Assembly (NCBI GenBank): GCA_024529925.1
Contig: JAFEUB010001051.1
Location: forward strand, 620,001-684,000
Length of the DNA: 64,000 nucleotides
Direction of reading: 5' to 3'
Source of the DNA: Ophthalmolycus amberensis
Taxonomy: Eukaryota; Chordata; Actinopteri; Perciformes; Zoarcidae
This document shows, one piece after another, positions 44,745 through 57,784 of the stretch (position 1 is the stretch's first letter; every line of letters starts with the position of its first letter). Position numbers and translations under genes: made by a program. A model generated the notes under the pieces. It was not told where the DNA came from and searched no databases. It was given only the letters and a program-made list of their open reading frames with translations.

Positions 44745-44790
44745 TTTGTGTTGGTGCAGCTCCAGTGTTGGTGCAGCTCCAGCGTTGGCG
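44745..44790. repeat. Short tandem repeat, 17-bp unit
   Basis: GTTGGTGCAGCTCCAGT occurs twice head-to-tail, followed by a partial third unit (GTTGGCGCC). Confidence 0.8.
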
Positions 44791-45759
44791 CCGCCAGGCC
44801 AATCAGGAAAAGAAAGAAAGACAGAGACAGGAATATTGCTCCTTGGAAATAATCAGACATCCCCCGTGAAAGCAGAAAAAGAGACTTCCTTGTGAACAGA
44901 CAAATGCAATTTAGAGAGGACTCTTTGCCCGGAGACAACTCTGTTGTTCATCACATCATTTATTTTGAGCACAGACCAGTACACCTCTGTCACTGCTCGG
45001 TGTAGTCTTTGTTATCCTTTCATTCATTTTATATCCAATTAAAGTCATTTTAAAATCTAATTTCGTCCCTGTCTTTGTGTGCTATTTATATGTAGTTCAT
45101 TTTGGTTCCGTAATAAACATATGATCTAAATCTTGTGACCACCTCAATTAAAGCAATATTTACTTAGGACCTGCCCTTTTTCACATTGCTCTACTGCTTT
45201 CATAGTTAGAGGCCTGGGGAGATACAATTACACAGGAAAAAAGAATATATGGCCTACTTGAAGTAATCAATGATATGCTTATTTGCTTTTTTTGTCAAGG
45301 GTTAATATACAGATAATTATTAGTCCCACAGCGGGGAAATTTGCAGAGAATTAGATTAGAGGACCTAATACAACTTTCATGTCTGTTCCTAAAGTGTGTA
45401 TTTAATGCACAGATGGTATCGACCTTCATCTCACTCTCGGCAAGAGAGTTCATTAATACATTTTCCAAAAGTAATTTTTTGAATTTGCATTCATATAGAA
45501 CCTGTAGGCAACGGGACAAGATCTTTTTTGGCATCGGAAACGTTCTGGTTTCCGTTTGTAGTCCGAGTAGCATTGACCAATCCCGTTGCAGCGGGCTTTG
45601 GTTGAATGCAGGTTAACGGTGCGGAGAGCAAAATGACCTATCTTTTGATGATGATTTAGCTTTTTATTGGTCTAAAATGAGTTTGTCAACTGGTTACTTT
45701 TGAAACACTCCGGTCACACATGTTGTCTCTTAGCTCAAACCCCAGTCTCGCATCTAAAG

Positions 45760-45985
45760 TTGCTAAAAGGACTGTAAACAATGAGCAGCACACAGCAAAG
45801 GAAGCTTTGGACCTGGATATCTGCTGGCTTCACTGGAACTCCAGTAATATAGCCCCTTGCACACAATTATACTTCTTTTTGCAACCAGGAGTCGCCCCCT
45901 GATGGCCATTAGAGAGAATGCAATTTTAAGGCACTTACGCATTGGCTTCACTTTTCAGGACCGGAGGTTGCCGCCTGGTTAAGAG
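45760..45985 (+). repeat. Probable dispersed fish repeat
   Basis: Contains AACAATGAGCAGCACACA, GGAAGCTTTGGACCTGGATA, AGGAGTCGCCCCCTGATGGC and GGCTTCACTTTTCAG, phrases I know from an abundant teleost interspersed element. It may extend upstream to about 45590. There is no second copy in the window, so the call rests on recollection. Confidence 0.45.
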
Positions 45986-48726
45986 ATCGTATTGTATGTA
46001 ACAAGGAATCCCGACCAAGAGGTTTGAGAACGCCGGTCTTGAACATGTTTTGTCCGCTGGAGAAAGTCAGCGCAGAGCAGACGGGTGGGTAAATGTGGAG
46101 TGTATCACTTTTACAAGGTGGAAGAAAATGTTGAGGCCAATTTGTGTCCAATGTGAATGTTAAAAGTTTGGGAGACCTGTCTGAAGTTTAACCATGCCGA
46201 ATTCCAAGACACGCCTGACCGTCACTTGGCCTTCCCCTCGTGCGCATCAGCCAACCTCATACTGTGATGAACAGGCAGCCACAGCAGGAGTATACACAGC
46301 CCAGTGAGTCCAGCATCGGCTGGCTGACAGGGTGGCCTGCAGTGTCATCGGACATGACTGACGACCTGATGTCTTCGGTCGACCCCATGAGCCATCTGTG
46401 GAGGGACGCCTTGGACGTTGACCGCAGATGTACAATATCGTGTTTGGTTTATTTCTGTGTAGCTGACCGTGTTACTGCACGGGAAGAGCGTTTTACAGGG
46501 AAAAGATGGTTTTTTTTACTGGCAAACGGTAAAACGCACTGAACTCTAAAGTAGCCGAGGAGCTCCAGTGTAATTAATCAGCGTCAAATATGGGCCGAAG
46601 CAAGAGACGTTTGTTTCGTTTGAGCTTGTGCCAAAGAGTTGCAGATTTCAAGATCATAATATTTTGTTCATTCACTAAAGTTGTTGCCAGTAGCATCAGC
46701 AGAGAAAGTCCTATTTGAGTACTGTTAATACGTGACACGATTTTTTCAGGACCATTAAATGCCTTGTATAACTCAACATTTTGGCACATCCTCTTTCCGG
46801 TCTTTAGCAACAGTCTGCGGGAGTTATTGCAGGAGCTGATGTATGATGTATATGATCCAACAGGCATAGCTTGAGCATCAGGTAATCGCTATCACTTGCC
46901 TATTGTTGTCAAACAGTAGCCTTGTGGAGCGCTCAAAGAGAAGGACAGCTGCACTTAGGGAGTGTGCCGGCTAGCCCCTTAGAATCTTACAAATTCTGGA
47001 AATACAATATGTTTCTGTAAGTTTTCAACAAGCCACGAAAAAGGCAGTCAAAGTCGGTGCTGTTCCAATGTTAACAATGTAGTCTAATCACAAAGCTCCG
47101 AGGACTAATCAGTCTGTCTTTGGCCTGTGTGTGAGCTCTGCTATTGCTCCGCTGCACAGGCCGGGATTGGGGGGGGGTTGTCTCGTGGCGGGAGCCTTTC
47201 TTGAGGGCTGCAGAGCGGTCAGAGTGCCAGGCGGCCAGACTCTGTACTGTGGGCATTTCCTCCTTTCAGATGGCTCCAGTTAAAGGGGCGCTCCCGTTCT
47301 CTCAACCTCCTGGCTGGCTGCACACCAGCGCCTGTGGAGCATCACTCATTAGGGCCCGTTGTCTGCAGCCAAAACCTCAACTGCTCCATAAGCTGCTGCA
47401 ACACCACTCCCTGCCATCAACACCTGCGAGCACATCACACACACAGGCTCCTGCTGAGTGGCTGGGATGAACTCCCGTCTACTCTCCAGCCTCCAGACTC
47501 CGACTAACTAGGCCCTAAGCACCTCTTTCCATTCCTGACGCCATTCCCGCTTCGACCTCACGCTGCATTTCCTCAAAAACGCCTCACAGTTCCGAAAGCT
47601 GTCGCACTTGAGTGTAAAACTAACTGTTTATAGTTCGCAAAAGGGGACCCGTTTTATGGGTTGTTTGCGTTAGGGCCCTGTTTCTTTCATGCGAGTGCAC
47701 GGAGGCTTGACAGTTTAACATGTTGCGTGGAGCAGGTCTGTCCTCCGTCCACCAAGGTCTGGCCTAGACAGCGCCTGGTAGCCCATGTCTCCTGTCTGCT
47801 CAACACATAATATATTGGAAATGCCACAGGCCCGGTTCCTCACAGGACCTAAGGCTCTTTATTGGAAATTACGTCACCTCGTAAAGGGACATGACCCATT
47901 ACAAAATCACGCTGTTTCTTGTTATGCCTCCTCTGCTTTCATTTGGTCCCTGTTTTTATCCTCCCAGCCTTGATTTTGTTTGTTTTTTTATCCTTCTCTC
48001 GGATCACGTGAGTTCTCATCATACCTCTGAAGTGGGCAGGCAAGCCATCAAGGCCAACTTGATTAGAAACGGCACACAGTGAGTGCCAGCCCCACTGTGC
48101 TCTTCCACCTACCTAGCCAATCAAAAAGAGGATGACAACATGTCAAAACACGACTGTGTGGATTGTGAAGGTTCAGGGGCCAGGCCATGGTCTTTCAGGC
48201 TCTGGGAACAAGCTGAGCGGTACATCTGCGATTGTCATGATCAGGGTTGAGGCCCCGTCAGCCCAGCGTGCTGTTGATACAGAGGTGCCAAGAGCTCCTA
48301 ACATGTCGCCGTGTTTCCCAGAACATGGCGATAACAACGTGGTGTCTGCTTGTCTGTTACAAGGCCTTCGCGTGCAGCGTGAAGCCACATCAGCGTAAAG
48401 ATATACATTCACTCAACCTCTGGGGCTTCATGGTAGCGCTTGTTGCATTCACGAACACGGCTCGTTATGTGTCCCTCTGTTTTCTTAAACGTGGAGATTC
48501 ATAACGTGGCGACAGTGTAGCCTTGTGGAGCTAATCAAACCCTATGTCCTCACATTTCTGTGGGGAATCCAACATTTCATTCTTATTAGCTCACATATGT
48601 TGTCAAGACCACACATGTACTTCATGTTATATTTGGCAATCAAGGCTATTGCGCAAAAGCCATAAAGGCTGCACACCTGCACAAAGGACCAAATATTAGA
48701 TTTAGAATAAATCCCAATGCCTACAC

Positions 48727-49241
48727 CAGGGGCGTTTCTAGGATTCAAAGAAAGGGGGGGCTTAGCCCCAAGGGGAGTGTCATGTTTGCTGCAGCAATTT
48801 GTTTTGGGGCCACGGATATCCATTGTTTCAGACCGTTCATAGATTTCATAGGAATTTCAGGGTCATAGTGAAATTTGACAACACAAATATGAACTTTTCT
48901 CAAATAAAGAGAGAGAAATAATTTTCCTGCTTGTAAAGGAAAGACAGATAAACTAGCTTTCATATCCGCGTCACTCCCAAATCCTAATTCTTAAAGGGGC
49001 CGCACACAATGGATGGAGAATGGACCTGACAGTGTCAACTTTATATTGTTAAGTATGATGATAGGCTATTGGATTGTAATTTGAAGGGGGAGAAAACATA
49101 CAAACCAGAACGCACGCACATATGTAGAATGTTAGAGTTATAAATAACTTGTCTATGTGAGAAACAATAGTTTAATTTAATGACATCACCAAAAAATAAA
49201 GGGGGCTTCAACCCCCTAAAATAGGCCTAACGACGCCCCTG
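48727..49241. mobile_element. Non-autonomous hAT element (515 bp)
   Basis: Terminal inverted repeats CAGGGGCGTTTCTAGG (left) and CAGGGGCGTCGTTAGG (right, read on the minus strand) agree at 13 of 16 positions. The flanking 8-bp duplication is GCCTACAC (48719-48726) and GCCTACGC (49242-49249), one mismatch. CAGGGGCG ends with 8-bp duplications are diagnostic of hAT transposons. G-runs and C-runs just inside each end form small hairpins. There is no transposase ORF. Confidence 0.9.
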
Positions 49242-49249
49242 GCCTACGC

Positions 49250-52200
49250 CATTTGAGTTGGATAAAGACGAGCCGTACCTCACTGTAGGTTGAGGGTGAA
49301 AGCGTCAATACATCACAATAAGTTACCCAATTGTTACTCTGTCTTCGTGACATTGTTAAGTGCATGTGAATGTAGTTTGGTTTCATTTGTCTAGTTTTTG
49401 AGCTCTCTCTCTCTGAGGTATGTGCCACAACATGTTCTGTCGATTATACAAATAGTAGTATATTAATAGTAAGAGTCCTCCTCCATTTTTTGCCATAATA
49501 TAATATAATAATAATAATAATTAAGCCATCCTAAATGTTGGTGTCACCGAGGATGCACGGGCCACCGTTTATGGAAAAAGATGATTGCATTAGTCATTAA
49601 TACTTTGAGAGCACTACATACAAAATTCCATTCACATCTCAGACTCGGAAATGCTAAACATCTTATAAACAATGTTAAGCCGACAGTGGTGAGGTCAGCA
49701 CAGGTAGGGTTATACTATACTCAATCATCAACTATTAGCCCAAAAACAGAAATGGTCCACACTGATCTCTCTGCCGTCCTTTTTAGTTTCAGGGGCCTGT
49801 CAGTCACATCTGAGGTCCTGCACAGAGCAATGAGCTTCTCAGGTATCTTGGAGGTCCTGTGCTTCAGTCCCTGTGGTGTAGCTGCCGTCACATGGAGGTA
49901 ACTCTAGCAGACTCAATATTAATGACCAATGACCAGGGCCTCCTTGTAATCCACTTACCGTCATTACACAGGGTCAGCGTGGCTACTGCTGCTGGGCTCT
50001 CATACCCCAGCTGGACGCACTGCCGCATTCCATTTGAGTGGCGTATAGTTGGAAGATGGAGAAACACTGTTTTGCTACTTACATTTGCATGTATTGGGTG
50101 TTACAAAGTTGCGCAAAGCCGTTCCAATGGCAGCGCTGCTGGAAACCTACGAGGATAACGCAGACTATTAAATTAATGCGTCATTGCAATGAAAAACAGA
50201 CACATTTGGAAAGCAGGTACATTTTTTATTTATTTTTTTGCCTTTCTCACTCACCCTAACAAGGGGAAATCATGGCAGTGTTGGGACTAATTTGTAGCAC
50301 ACCGAGGAAGGTCCTGACCTCCAGAGTGCTCCAACTTTAAAGATGACAGTTCAGAGTCTGTGTAATTAAAGCTGCTTCGATAGAGGCCAACAAGGCTCGG
50401 GGGAAGGCCGTGGAGAAAGTTTAAGAAAATACAGGTGGACAGCTCCGAACTCCTCCAACATAGTCAACGCCTTTGTGCAACCTCGGCCCCCGTACGCTGC
50501 TTTAGCTCCACATGTGTCAGAGGAATTTTTCTTTTAGCGCAACGGACCCTCCAGATGAACTTTTACCCCTCGGTCTCGCTCTCAAAATGCGGGCGCGGAG
50601 ACGAGTTAACCTGCACAGCCCCAGCGGGCAGCGTGTAAACACGTCAACCCACATTAATGACCAACTGCGCCACGGCTGTCGGACCGAGCGTGTTGTTATG
50701 ATTGCCACATATTCTCATCAGGGTGAAAAAGGCGTTCTCTGGCCCGCGGAGGAATGAAGAGCATCCCCTCTTCACTCCCTCGCCCCTCGCTCCCCCTCTA
50801 CGTTACAGTTCTTAAAGTCCTGTAATTGAGAAATACAGCTCAAGGTAATGTGCCCCGAAGACCTTTGCCTACAGACATGAGGTAATAGTGGAGGCTAATT
50901 AGGCTGAGGAGACAGGGTGGGCGGAAGCTCCTGGCCTAAAGCCCCATTAGTCTACAGAAGTCTCCCTATGGTCAAGGGCATTTACCCGGGGATGAGGAAA
51001 ACAGAGCGGCATCGCTGGCTCGCTCCTACGGTAAAGCCGCGGTGATGGACTGAGTCACCACATGAAAGGCTGGGCAAGGGCAGGATGGCGGAGCGCCGGG
51101 AGAAAGTGAAGCGAGAGGCTCCGAAAGAAAGGCCCATTGAGGACGAGCGCTTATGAAAATGATGAGAGATCTCAGCGGGAGCGTGGGTCCCCCCCCTTCC
51201 TTCTTACCTCGCCTACCCTCTTCTGATGCTAAAGACAATTTGTCTTGCTACACGGGCGGGATTTATCACATGGAGTCCCGTTTCAGGATATTGGCCCTGA
51301 CGCTGTAATTTGAACGCATGCAAATCAGAATGATTGCAGCGTATATCGTAAGGCGAGACTTGGGAAGTTTCGCTTTAATGGTTTCTGAAATGTGTCAAGT
51401 GGACATAGCGGGAACCGCTCTGACACGTCGCTGGGCCCGGGACAGGACGGGATTTCGGACTTTTCCACGACTTAATCCCACCTTGTTCGTCTACTGGGCC
51501 CACTTCTCCTCCTGCCTCGGCCCCCGCTTGTCTAGCTCTGGGCCCTCAGCTCCCAAACAATGGGTTCAGTTTATAAAGGATTTATGGACGTAAAAATAAA
51601 TACATCAAAAGGGCAAGAAAGAGACCGATTCATGAGACATTACTGCAACGTTAATCCACGGGATCTGAGATAAAAGCCGAACTTCGCTCGCTATAAATCC
51701 TCAGATTCCCAAACGATTATAGTTGTCGGACCGAAAGGGGGGGGGGGTTAGACAGGAGGGCAGGTCTTTGATTCGGTGAGCGCCAGTGTTCATGTCTGAG
51801 CTGTGGAAGCCATCGCTTGGCCTTAACTCACACGGCAGCTCACTCTTCAAGAGATGACGGAGGAAGATGAATAGAGAGGACCGGGGATTTGTTATCTTAA
51901 ATCAGTCAGGGGCTGCAGGCAGACTTTTATACAACGATATGAAGATTTATGAGTGTCTTTTTTTAAATTTTTTTCTTTTTGCTACTACTTACTGTAGGGC
52001 AGTGGCATTTACCGTTCCGTTTTAACCATCATATATGCACAGGCACAAATGTACACACGTAGTATATTTCATTATTACATCATAACTCAGCTAAAGTACC
52101 TTGGCATATGTGACCGATTCCTCTCGTTATCCATGTCGGGAGAAACCTAATCTGCGAACACGTGTTTCTGTCGTCCCCATTTTTAAGGAGAATAAAGCAC

Positions 52201-54699
52201 AGCGTCCGGGCTCCCGTCTCTACTTGAAGCACAGGCTGAAGACAGGTCAAGGAACCAGGAAGCAAAACAGCACGTCCGTTACCAACTGCGATGATGGCGA
52301 ATCAGGAGCTCATCGTTCGTTAGCAGGAACAGGTCTTGGGAGTCCAGGGAGTGTCACTCCCCTTTTAGGGCGACTGGAGAGCTATCAAAACATAACTCGA
52401 CACACTTGGAGCCAAATAAGCGCATGGGAAACCATACAGTGTGTGAGGTACTAGGTGAAGACACACTTGAGTGTAACGGGTTGAAGCGAGGACTGAAGAA
52501 TACTCAAAATACCGGCGAGGGAACCAGCTACATCGGCTCCTTCGAGTCTGAGACTGGGACACCTTTACTCGAGAGATCCCAGGCAAGAAGAAAGGTCGTG
52601 AACCCTGGTTCGCCCTTTGGTGTGACGACGTGAGAGGAAACAGGGTCCATTTACACTCACTTAGAACCTTCAGAATGTCCCTGTCCACGCATTCCCTCGA
52701 CCGCCAAACTACCCAGGACAAGGCAAGTGTGGCGTTCGCCTTGTGCTGAACATGCTTGAAGGGGAAAACCTTTCTCACTCACTCAACTTGTCTGAGATCA
52801 GAGGGCATGATGAGACACATACGTACAGCTGGCAGCCTTCCAGCCCCCCTCCCCCCATCACTCTGTTATTCTAATTAAGAAGAAAGACAGAGTGAGAGAA
52901 AGACCTGAAGAGAGATCAAGACGTGGAATAATAACGGGTTCTTCTCTTTCGGACTGAGACTGAGTGAGTGCCGTTACCTTCTCCTGACCTTCCCGTGCCA
53001 TCGCCTGCTCCTGCTCACTGCGTCCTTATCCACCCGCCCCTCCCCCCCTTCCACACAGCCATCAAAGTTAACAAAGTGGAAAAGCGGAAATGTGAAGGTT
53101 AGACGACCTGATTTGGACCGGTGGGGGATTTTTGTTGGAACCTCATCAAGCGGAGGCCCGTTGAATCCTCCAGTGGGTCGCTGGTTTGAAGGCCGGACTT
53201 CTCAGGAGCCCCCCCCCCCTTTTACCACCCCCACCGACTCATTCCCAGAGCCACTGTTTTCAAAGGTCCAGTGACATCTGAGTTAGTAATTTGGCACACA
53301 GCTGCAGCAGGACACTGGGGTTTAATTGGGCCGCGCCGCTCTGGTGCTTTCAGCAGTAACTGGATTCGGGCCCTTTGCTTCAATCTCGATCCAACAAATC
53401 CTCAGCGACTCTTTTAGGAGTTCATGCTCCATCTGGATGTCACAACCTAAAGTGTCTTTTTATGCACATTTTCAATTGGTGTGCGGAGGGTGGTAACACC
53501 GGATATAAAAAAATAAAAAATAACTTTTCTGCTCCATTTTCCTCAATGAATAATACATGAAACAAACATAAACGTCATATTACGATCACGTTTTCCGCAT
53601 CCTTTTCATTCCTTTGAGCTATGACATTCCTTTGACCATTTTTATTGATGTCATCGCTGGTGTAATAGCATCCGACCGGAGAACTAACACTAACATTCAT
53701 ATGACAGTAGTGGATGGAAATGTGCATTTTCTTTTGCTGATTTTAAGAACATTTGTTTGAAAATGAGTGTTAAATGTGACGTTGAATGGAAACCTGGCAA
53801 GACATGTGCACTTGTGGTGATGACAAAAAGTTTCTGAATACATTTACAGGAATGTACGAGCTGGATGAAAATCTGCAATGGCAGATGAATAGTTATTTTT
53901 TCAAGAATTTCATTTTTTAAGGTTCTTTTTTTCGTCTTTATATGACAGGTCAGACTATAAAGACACCAGCCAGCTGAGCCACCAGGAAGCCAAATCACTA
54001 TTTAAAATGCATTAAAGGTGATTGCAGTGTGAGGAAAAGTACTGCAATATTCAGAAACTCTAATTCAGCTGTAACGGCCAAATTTACTCACTGACGAGAT
54101 GAAAGGTGTCAGCTCTGTTTACACAACTGTGCACTCCGGAGCGAACTTCTGTGGCAGCAGCCGAAAGACGTGGCTGCAATATTCTTCTTCTTCTAAAACA
54201 AAAAAGGCACTCAAGGGCAGAAATCCCAGACACACTGGGACACGTATCACTGCTCTCAATCTTTGCACGTACGAGTTTAGTTGGATTTTCTTTAATATAA
54301 AATGTAGCAGTTATCAAGAATAATGTCAATTCATACAACAGCATTTCATTTACAGCAGGAAATTCTAAATATTTTCTGGAGACTGTACAAATCTGATTCT
54401 GATCGATAAAGTAGATGACAGAGGGGTGAAATATGAACAAGTGAACGAGTGAAATAATATATAAAGAGGGGATTTAATGAGACACTAAAATTAATAAAAG
54501 ACTCGGGGCGTTAAAGTCCCTTTAAAATGTGTCATTACTGAACACTCATATTACCCTTTTTTTTAAATGGACATAAATCAAATATATAAATATTACAGTG
54601 GGTGGAAAAGGTAGAATCAATGAACATAAAGAAATTTGGGCAGGTTAACCTGAGCTGGACATAAAGCTAGTGTATGAGAGGGAATTCATTCATACAGTA
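49250..54699. other. Intergenic, no gene recognised
   Basis: No frame with recognisable protein content on either strand. It contains an (ATA)n patch near 49497, a poly-G run near 51737 and scattered short poly-C. Around 53920-53990 there is a weak SINE-like phrase (CAGCTGAGCCACCAGGAAGCC) that I could not bound. Confidence 0.6.
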
Positions 54700-54945
54700 T
54701 AAAAACCAAATGGTCAAAATACATCGTTTGGGGAACAGTTTGACTTTGTGAAAATATGCTTATTGTTGTTTTTTTTGCCAAGTGTTAGTAATCGATACCA
54801 CTCTCATGGCTGTACTCTATGTATGGAGCCAGAGGCAGAAGATAATTAGCTTAGCTTAGCTTAAACAAAACGCATGGGGAGACAACCACTCTGACTCTCG
54901 CCACAGTTTAAAAAATATATGTGTAGCAGCTCCTTTTCCACCCCC
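54700..54945 (-). repeat. TAGCTTAGC-type dispersed repeat, copy 1
   Basis: On the minus strand it reads AAGCTAAGCTAAGCTAAT, then CCATGAGAGTGGTATCGATT and ACTTGGCAAAA. The consensus order I know for this common fish repeat is: trailing part of a GTTTCCAGTCTTTATGCTAA element, then a CATGAGAGTGGTATC part. A related copy lies in the opposite orientation at 57785-57995. Confidence 0.6.
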
Positions 54946-55764
54946 CCCTATTTGTAGGCTTCTGCTCGAAAATAGCATACCCATACTAAAGAGACCACAG
55001 TTCTGTACTACAAGGTCTATTTTAATAATTTTTGAGGCTATAATCAGATCACAACACTGGTGAGATTGTTCAGTGGGTAATATTGTGTATATGTTGCTGG
55101 TTAATATAGTAAATGAAGACATTACACAGCTCAAATTAGAAAATATTCAGGTTCGCCTGAAAAGCACTTTTATTGATATTGTGTTGTTGAAATACTGCAG
55201 CAGCCCCCTAAAACTCTCCCAAATCATTGCACAACTGATCAGTAGTTGCTGAATAAAGGTTAAAGTGGGATAAAGTGAAGAATAAGAGGTTTTAGTACAG
55301 AGAGGTCACGCGAGGTCATCATTTTCGAACCAGCTGTTGCAGCTCTTTTATATACTATATAACTATATGTTTCACTTTTTTATCACTCATGTTGTTCAAT
55401 ACATCCAAATACAGCTGCTAGGAATCATTTTTGAGATTCCTAACATCATCAGAGTATGTTTCTGGCTGTCATTTATAGGATTTTCTCAGTTCATGTGTGT
55501 CTATGGGGCTCCAGGTCAGCCTATGATTGGTCGATCTCAGTCATTGAACCCGATTTCGAAGCGTCAGAGTCTCAGCAAGGCGGGTGCCGAATCGGGTGTA
55601 GATTGCCACATTTTTCATCGAGTAAAGTTGGAAGAAGTGTCGCGTCTCCCCGAGTGTAAATTTCCGCTTGCAGGAAGGCTGACCGCTCGGCCATGCTGGA
55701 TTGACCGCTCTTATTCTGGAAACAGCGTTGAAGTAAACCGGATGCAGTTGGCATCAATGATTCG

Positions 55765-57015
55765 ATGACCAACTTCTTGACCGTAAATAACTGCTTTGAT
55801 GTTTTCCAGTCAGGCTTTCGACAGCACCACAGCACTGAAACTGCTCTTGTTAAGGTTTTCAACGACATCCACTTAAACATAGACAATGGCAGAAGTTCAG
55901 TCTTAGTGTTACTAGATCTCAGTGCTGCATTCGACACGGTCGACCATGCCATACTCCTAGAAAGACTAAAAATCTGGGTGGGACTCTCTGGCACAGCACT
56001 TAACTGGTTTGAATCCTACTTGAAGGGCCGAGAATACTTTGTGTCCGTAGCTGATTACACATCAGAGCTGACTAAAATGACATGTGGTGTTCCCCAAGGT
56101 TCAATACTGGGGCCTCTTCTGTTCAACATCTACATGCTTCCACTAGCTCAGATTATGGAAAACAACAAAGTGTGTTATCATAATTATGCAGACGACACAC
56201 AAATCTACATAACTATGTCACCAGGGGACTATAATCCCATACAAGGGCTGGGTAACTGCATTGAACAAATCAACAACTGGATGTGCCAGAATTTTCTTCA
56301 ATTAAACAAAGATAAAACAGAAGTAATTGTTTTTGGTACCAAGGACGAACAATTGAAAATCACCGCTCAGCTTCAGTCACTGATGTTAAAACCCACAAAC
56401 CAAGCCAGAAATCTAGGTGTAGTTATGGATTCAGACCTCAACCTGAACAGCCATATCAAGACAATTACAAAATCAGCCTATTATCACCTGAAGAATATAT
56501 CAAGGATTAGAGGACTTATGTCTCAACAGGATTTGGAAAAACTTGTCCACGCATTTATCTTCAGCAGACTGGACTACTGTAACGGTGTGTTTACAGGTCT
56601 CTGTAAAAAGTCCGTCAGAAAGCTGCAGCTGATTCAGAACGCTGCAGCTCGAGTCCTCACTAAGACCAGGAGGGTGGATCACATCACTCCAGTTCTGAGG
56701 TCTTTGCACTGGCTTCCTGTCCAACAAAGAATTGACTTTAAAATCCTGCTGTTGGTTTACAAAGCACTGAATGGTTTTGGGCCAAAATACATCTCTGATC
56801 TGCTGCTACCTTATGAACCATCCCGAGCCCTCAGGTCATCTGGGACCGGTCTACTTTCTGTTCCCAGAGTCAGAACTAAACATGGAGAAGCAGCGTTCAG
56901 TTTTTCTGCTCCACATATCTGGAACAAAGTCCCAGAAAGCTGCAGGTCTGCTGAGACCCTCAGCTCATTTAAATCAAGATTGAAGACTTTTCTGTTTGCT
57001 GCTGCCTTTAATTGA
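55765..57015 (+). CDS. Reverse transcriptase fragment of the L2 LINE
   Basis: This is the 3' part of a LINE polyprotein, not a host gene. The first ATG is simply the first in-frame Met after the truncation point: upstream sequence in this frame does not continue the RT. All three core catalytic motifs are intact. By family knowledge the full protein would nick target DNA with an N-terminal endonuclease and copy its own RNA at the nick, a step needing the missing part. Confidence 0.88.
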   Translation: MTNFLTVNNCFDVFQSGFRQHHSTETALVKVFNDIHLNIDNGRSSVLVLLDLSAAFDTVDHAILLERLKIWVGLSGTALNWFESYLKGREYFVSVADYTSELTKMTCGVPQGSILGPLLFNIYMLPLAQIMENNKVCYHNYADDTQIYITMSPGDYNPIQGLGNCIEQINNWMCQNFLQLNKDKTEVIVFGTKDEQLKITAQLQSLMLKPTNQARNLGVVMDSDLNLNSHIKTITKSAYYHLKNISRIRGLMSQQDLEKLVHAFIFSRLDYCNGVFTGLCKKSVRKLQLIQNAAARVLTKTRRVDHITPVLRSLHWLPVQQRIDFKILLLVYKALNGFGPKYISDLLLPYEPSRALRSSGTGLLSVPRVRTKHGEAAFSFSAPHIWNKVPESCRSAETLSSFKSRLKTFLFAAAFN

Positions 57016-57233
57016 ACCACATTCAATTAATATATTAATCAATTTCCTGCATTTCTGCATTTTACTACTGAATTGTATTTCTTACACTGTTTCTTTAATT
57101 GTTTTTAAATCTCCTTTTCTTTTGCCTTGTGTTTTGATGCTTTTAATGGTTTTTATGTGAAGCACTTTGAATTACCTTGTTGTTGAAATGTGCTATACAA
57201 ATAAATTTGCCTTGCCTTGCCTTGCCTTGCCTT
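55765..57233 (+). mobile_element. L2-clade LINE, 5'-truncated, with open reverse transcriptase
   Basis: A 416-codon open frame (55765-57015) carries the reverse transcriptase from just before SGFRQHHSTETAL. Motif A is LLDLSAAFDTVDH (residues 49-61), motif B GVPQGSILGPLLF (108-120), and the catalytic box YADD (141-144). The C-terminus reads WNKVPESCRSAETLSSFKSR. After the stop come about 180 bp of 3' UTR and a (TTGCC)n tail ending in AAATAAATTTGCC. The endonuclease domain and first RT motifs are missing, so it cannot be autonomous. The family is placed in L2/Maui-like LINEs by motif phrasing; CR1 or Rex relatives are less likely. The lack of stops and a 97%-like sister 3' end suggest recent insertion. 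Confidence 0.9.
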
Positions 57234-57784
57234 TGAAACGAATAATCTCCCACGATATTTTACTAATTTTTCATAAAACCTGACCAAAAACCCACGATTT
57301 GTTTCGGCGGAGGGCAGTGCCATGGTACCGTTGTCCACTCACAGCTTTCTAGTGGTCCCACGGAGAAACCGGAGGTATGTACGCGTTCCGCCACGAGTTC
57401 TACTGCTATTAAATGCATTGGTTAGCTCGCTAGCTGCTAGCATCACGCTGCAAATCATGCTTTGCGTACCGATAATGGCGATTTCTGCCCAGGATTTCAT
57501 GCTGTTATGACACGTTTTCTAGATGCTTATGTTTGTAGTCTATAGTTGTGTTTGGAGTGTGTAAGAAGTGACTTCGATGATAGTGTTGCCCATACGTTGC
57601 TGTTTAATCCGGTAAAAGAAATTTACAAATCCACAATATTTAGCATACAATAAATCCATTTTCACCACACTGTGGTTCAGGGGGGCTGAACCACACGAGG
57701 TCGCCGGCGTCCTCGCGGAGTTAAAGCCTACAAATTAATAAATAAATTGTTCACGGAGTGAAAACACAAGTTCATAAAACCACG

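Larger units (their letters stand above)
39700..48718. other. Intergenic, ARMC4 upstream side
   Basis: No conserved reading frame on either strand. It contains SINE-like pieces (42304-42372, 43806-43960), a likely dispersed repeat (45760-45985), a short 17-bp tandem repeat (44745-44790), and pyrimidine-rich stretches around 44200-44700. Longer ORFs here are low-complexity. Confidence 0.6.

Noticed and set aside
44453..44938. 161-codon minus-strand frame
   Set aside because: Ser/Pro-rich translation of a purine/pyrimidine-biased stretch; no domain, no splice support, several overlapping frames equally open.
55337..55768. 143-codon frame running up to the LINE
   Set aside because: Different frame from the reverse transcriptase, no motif; probably chance within repeat-derived DNA.
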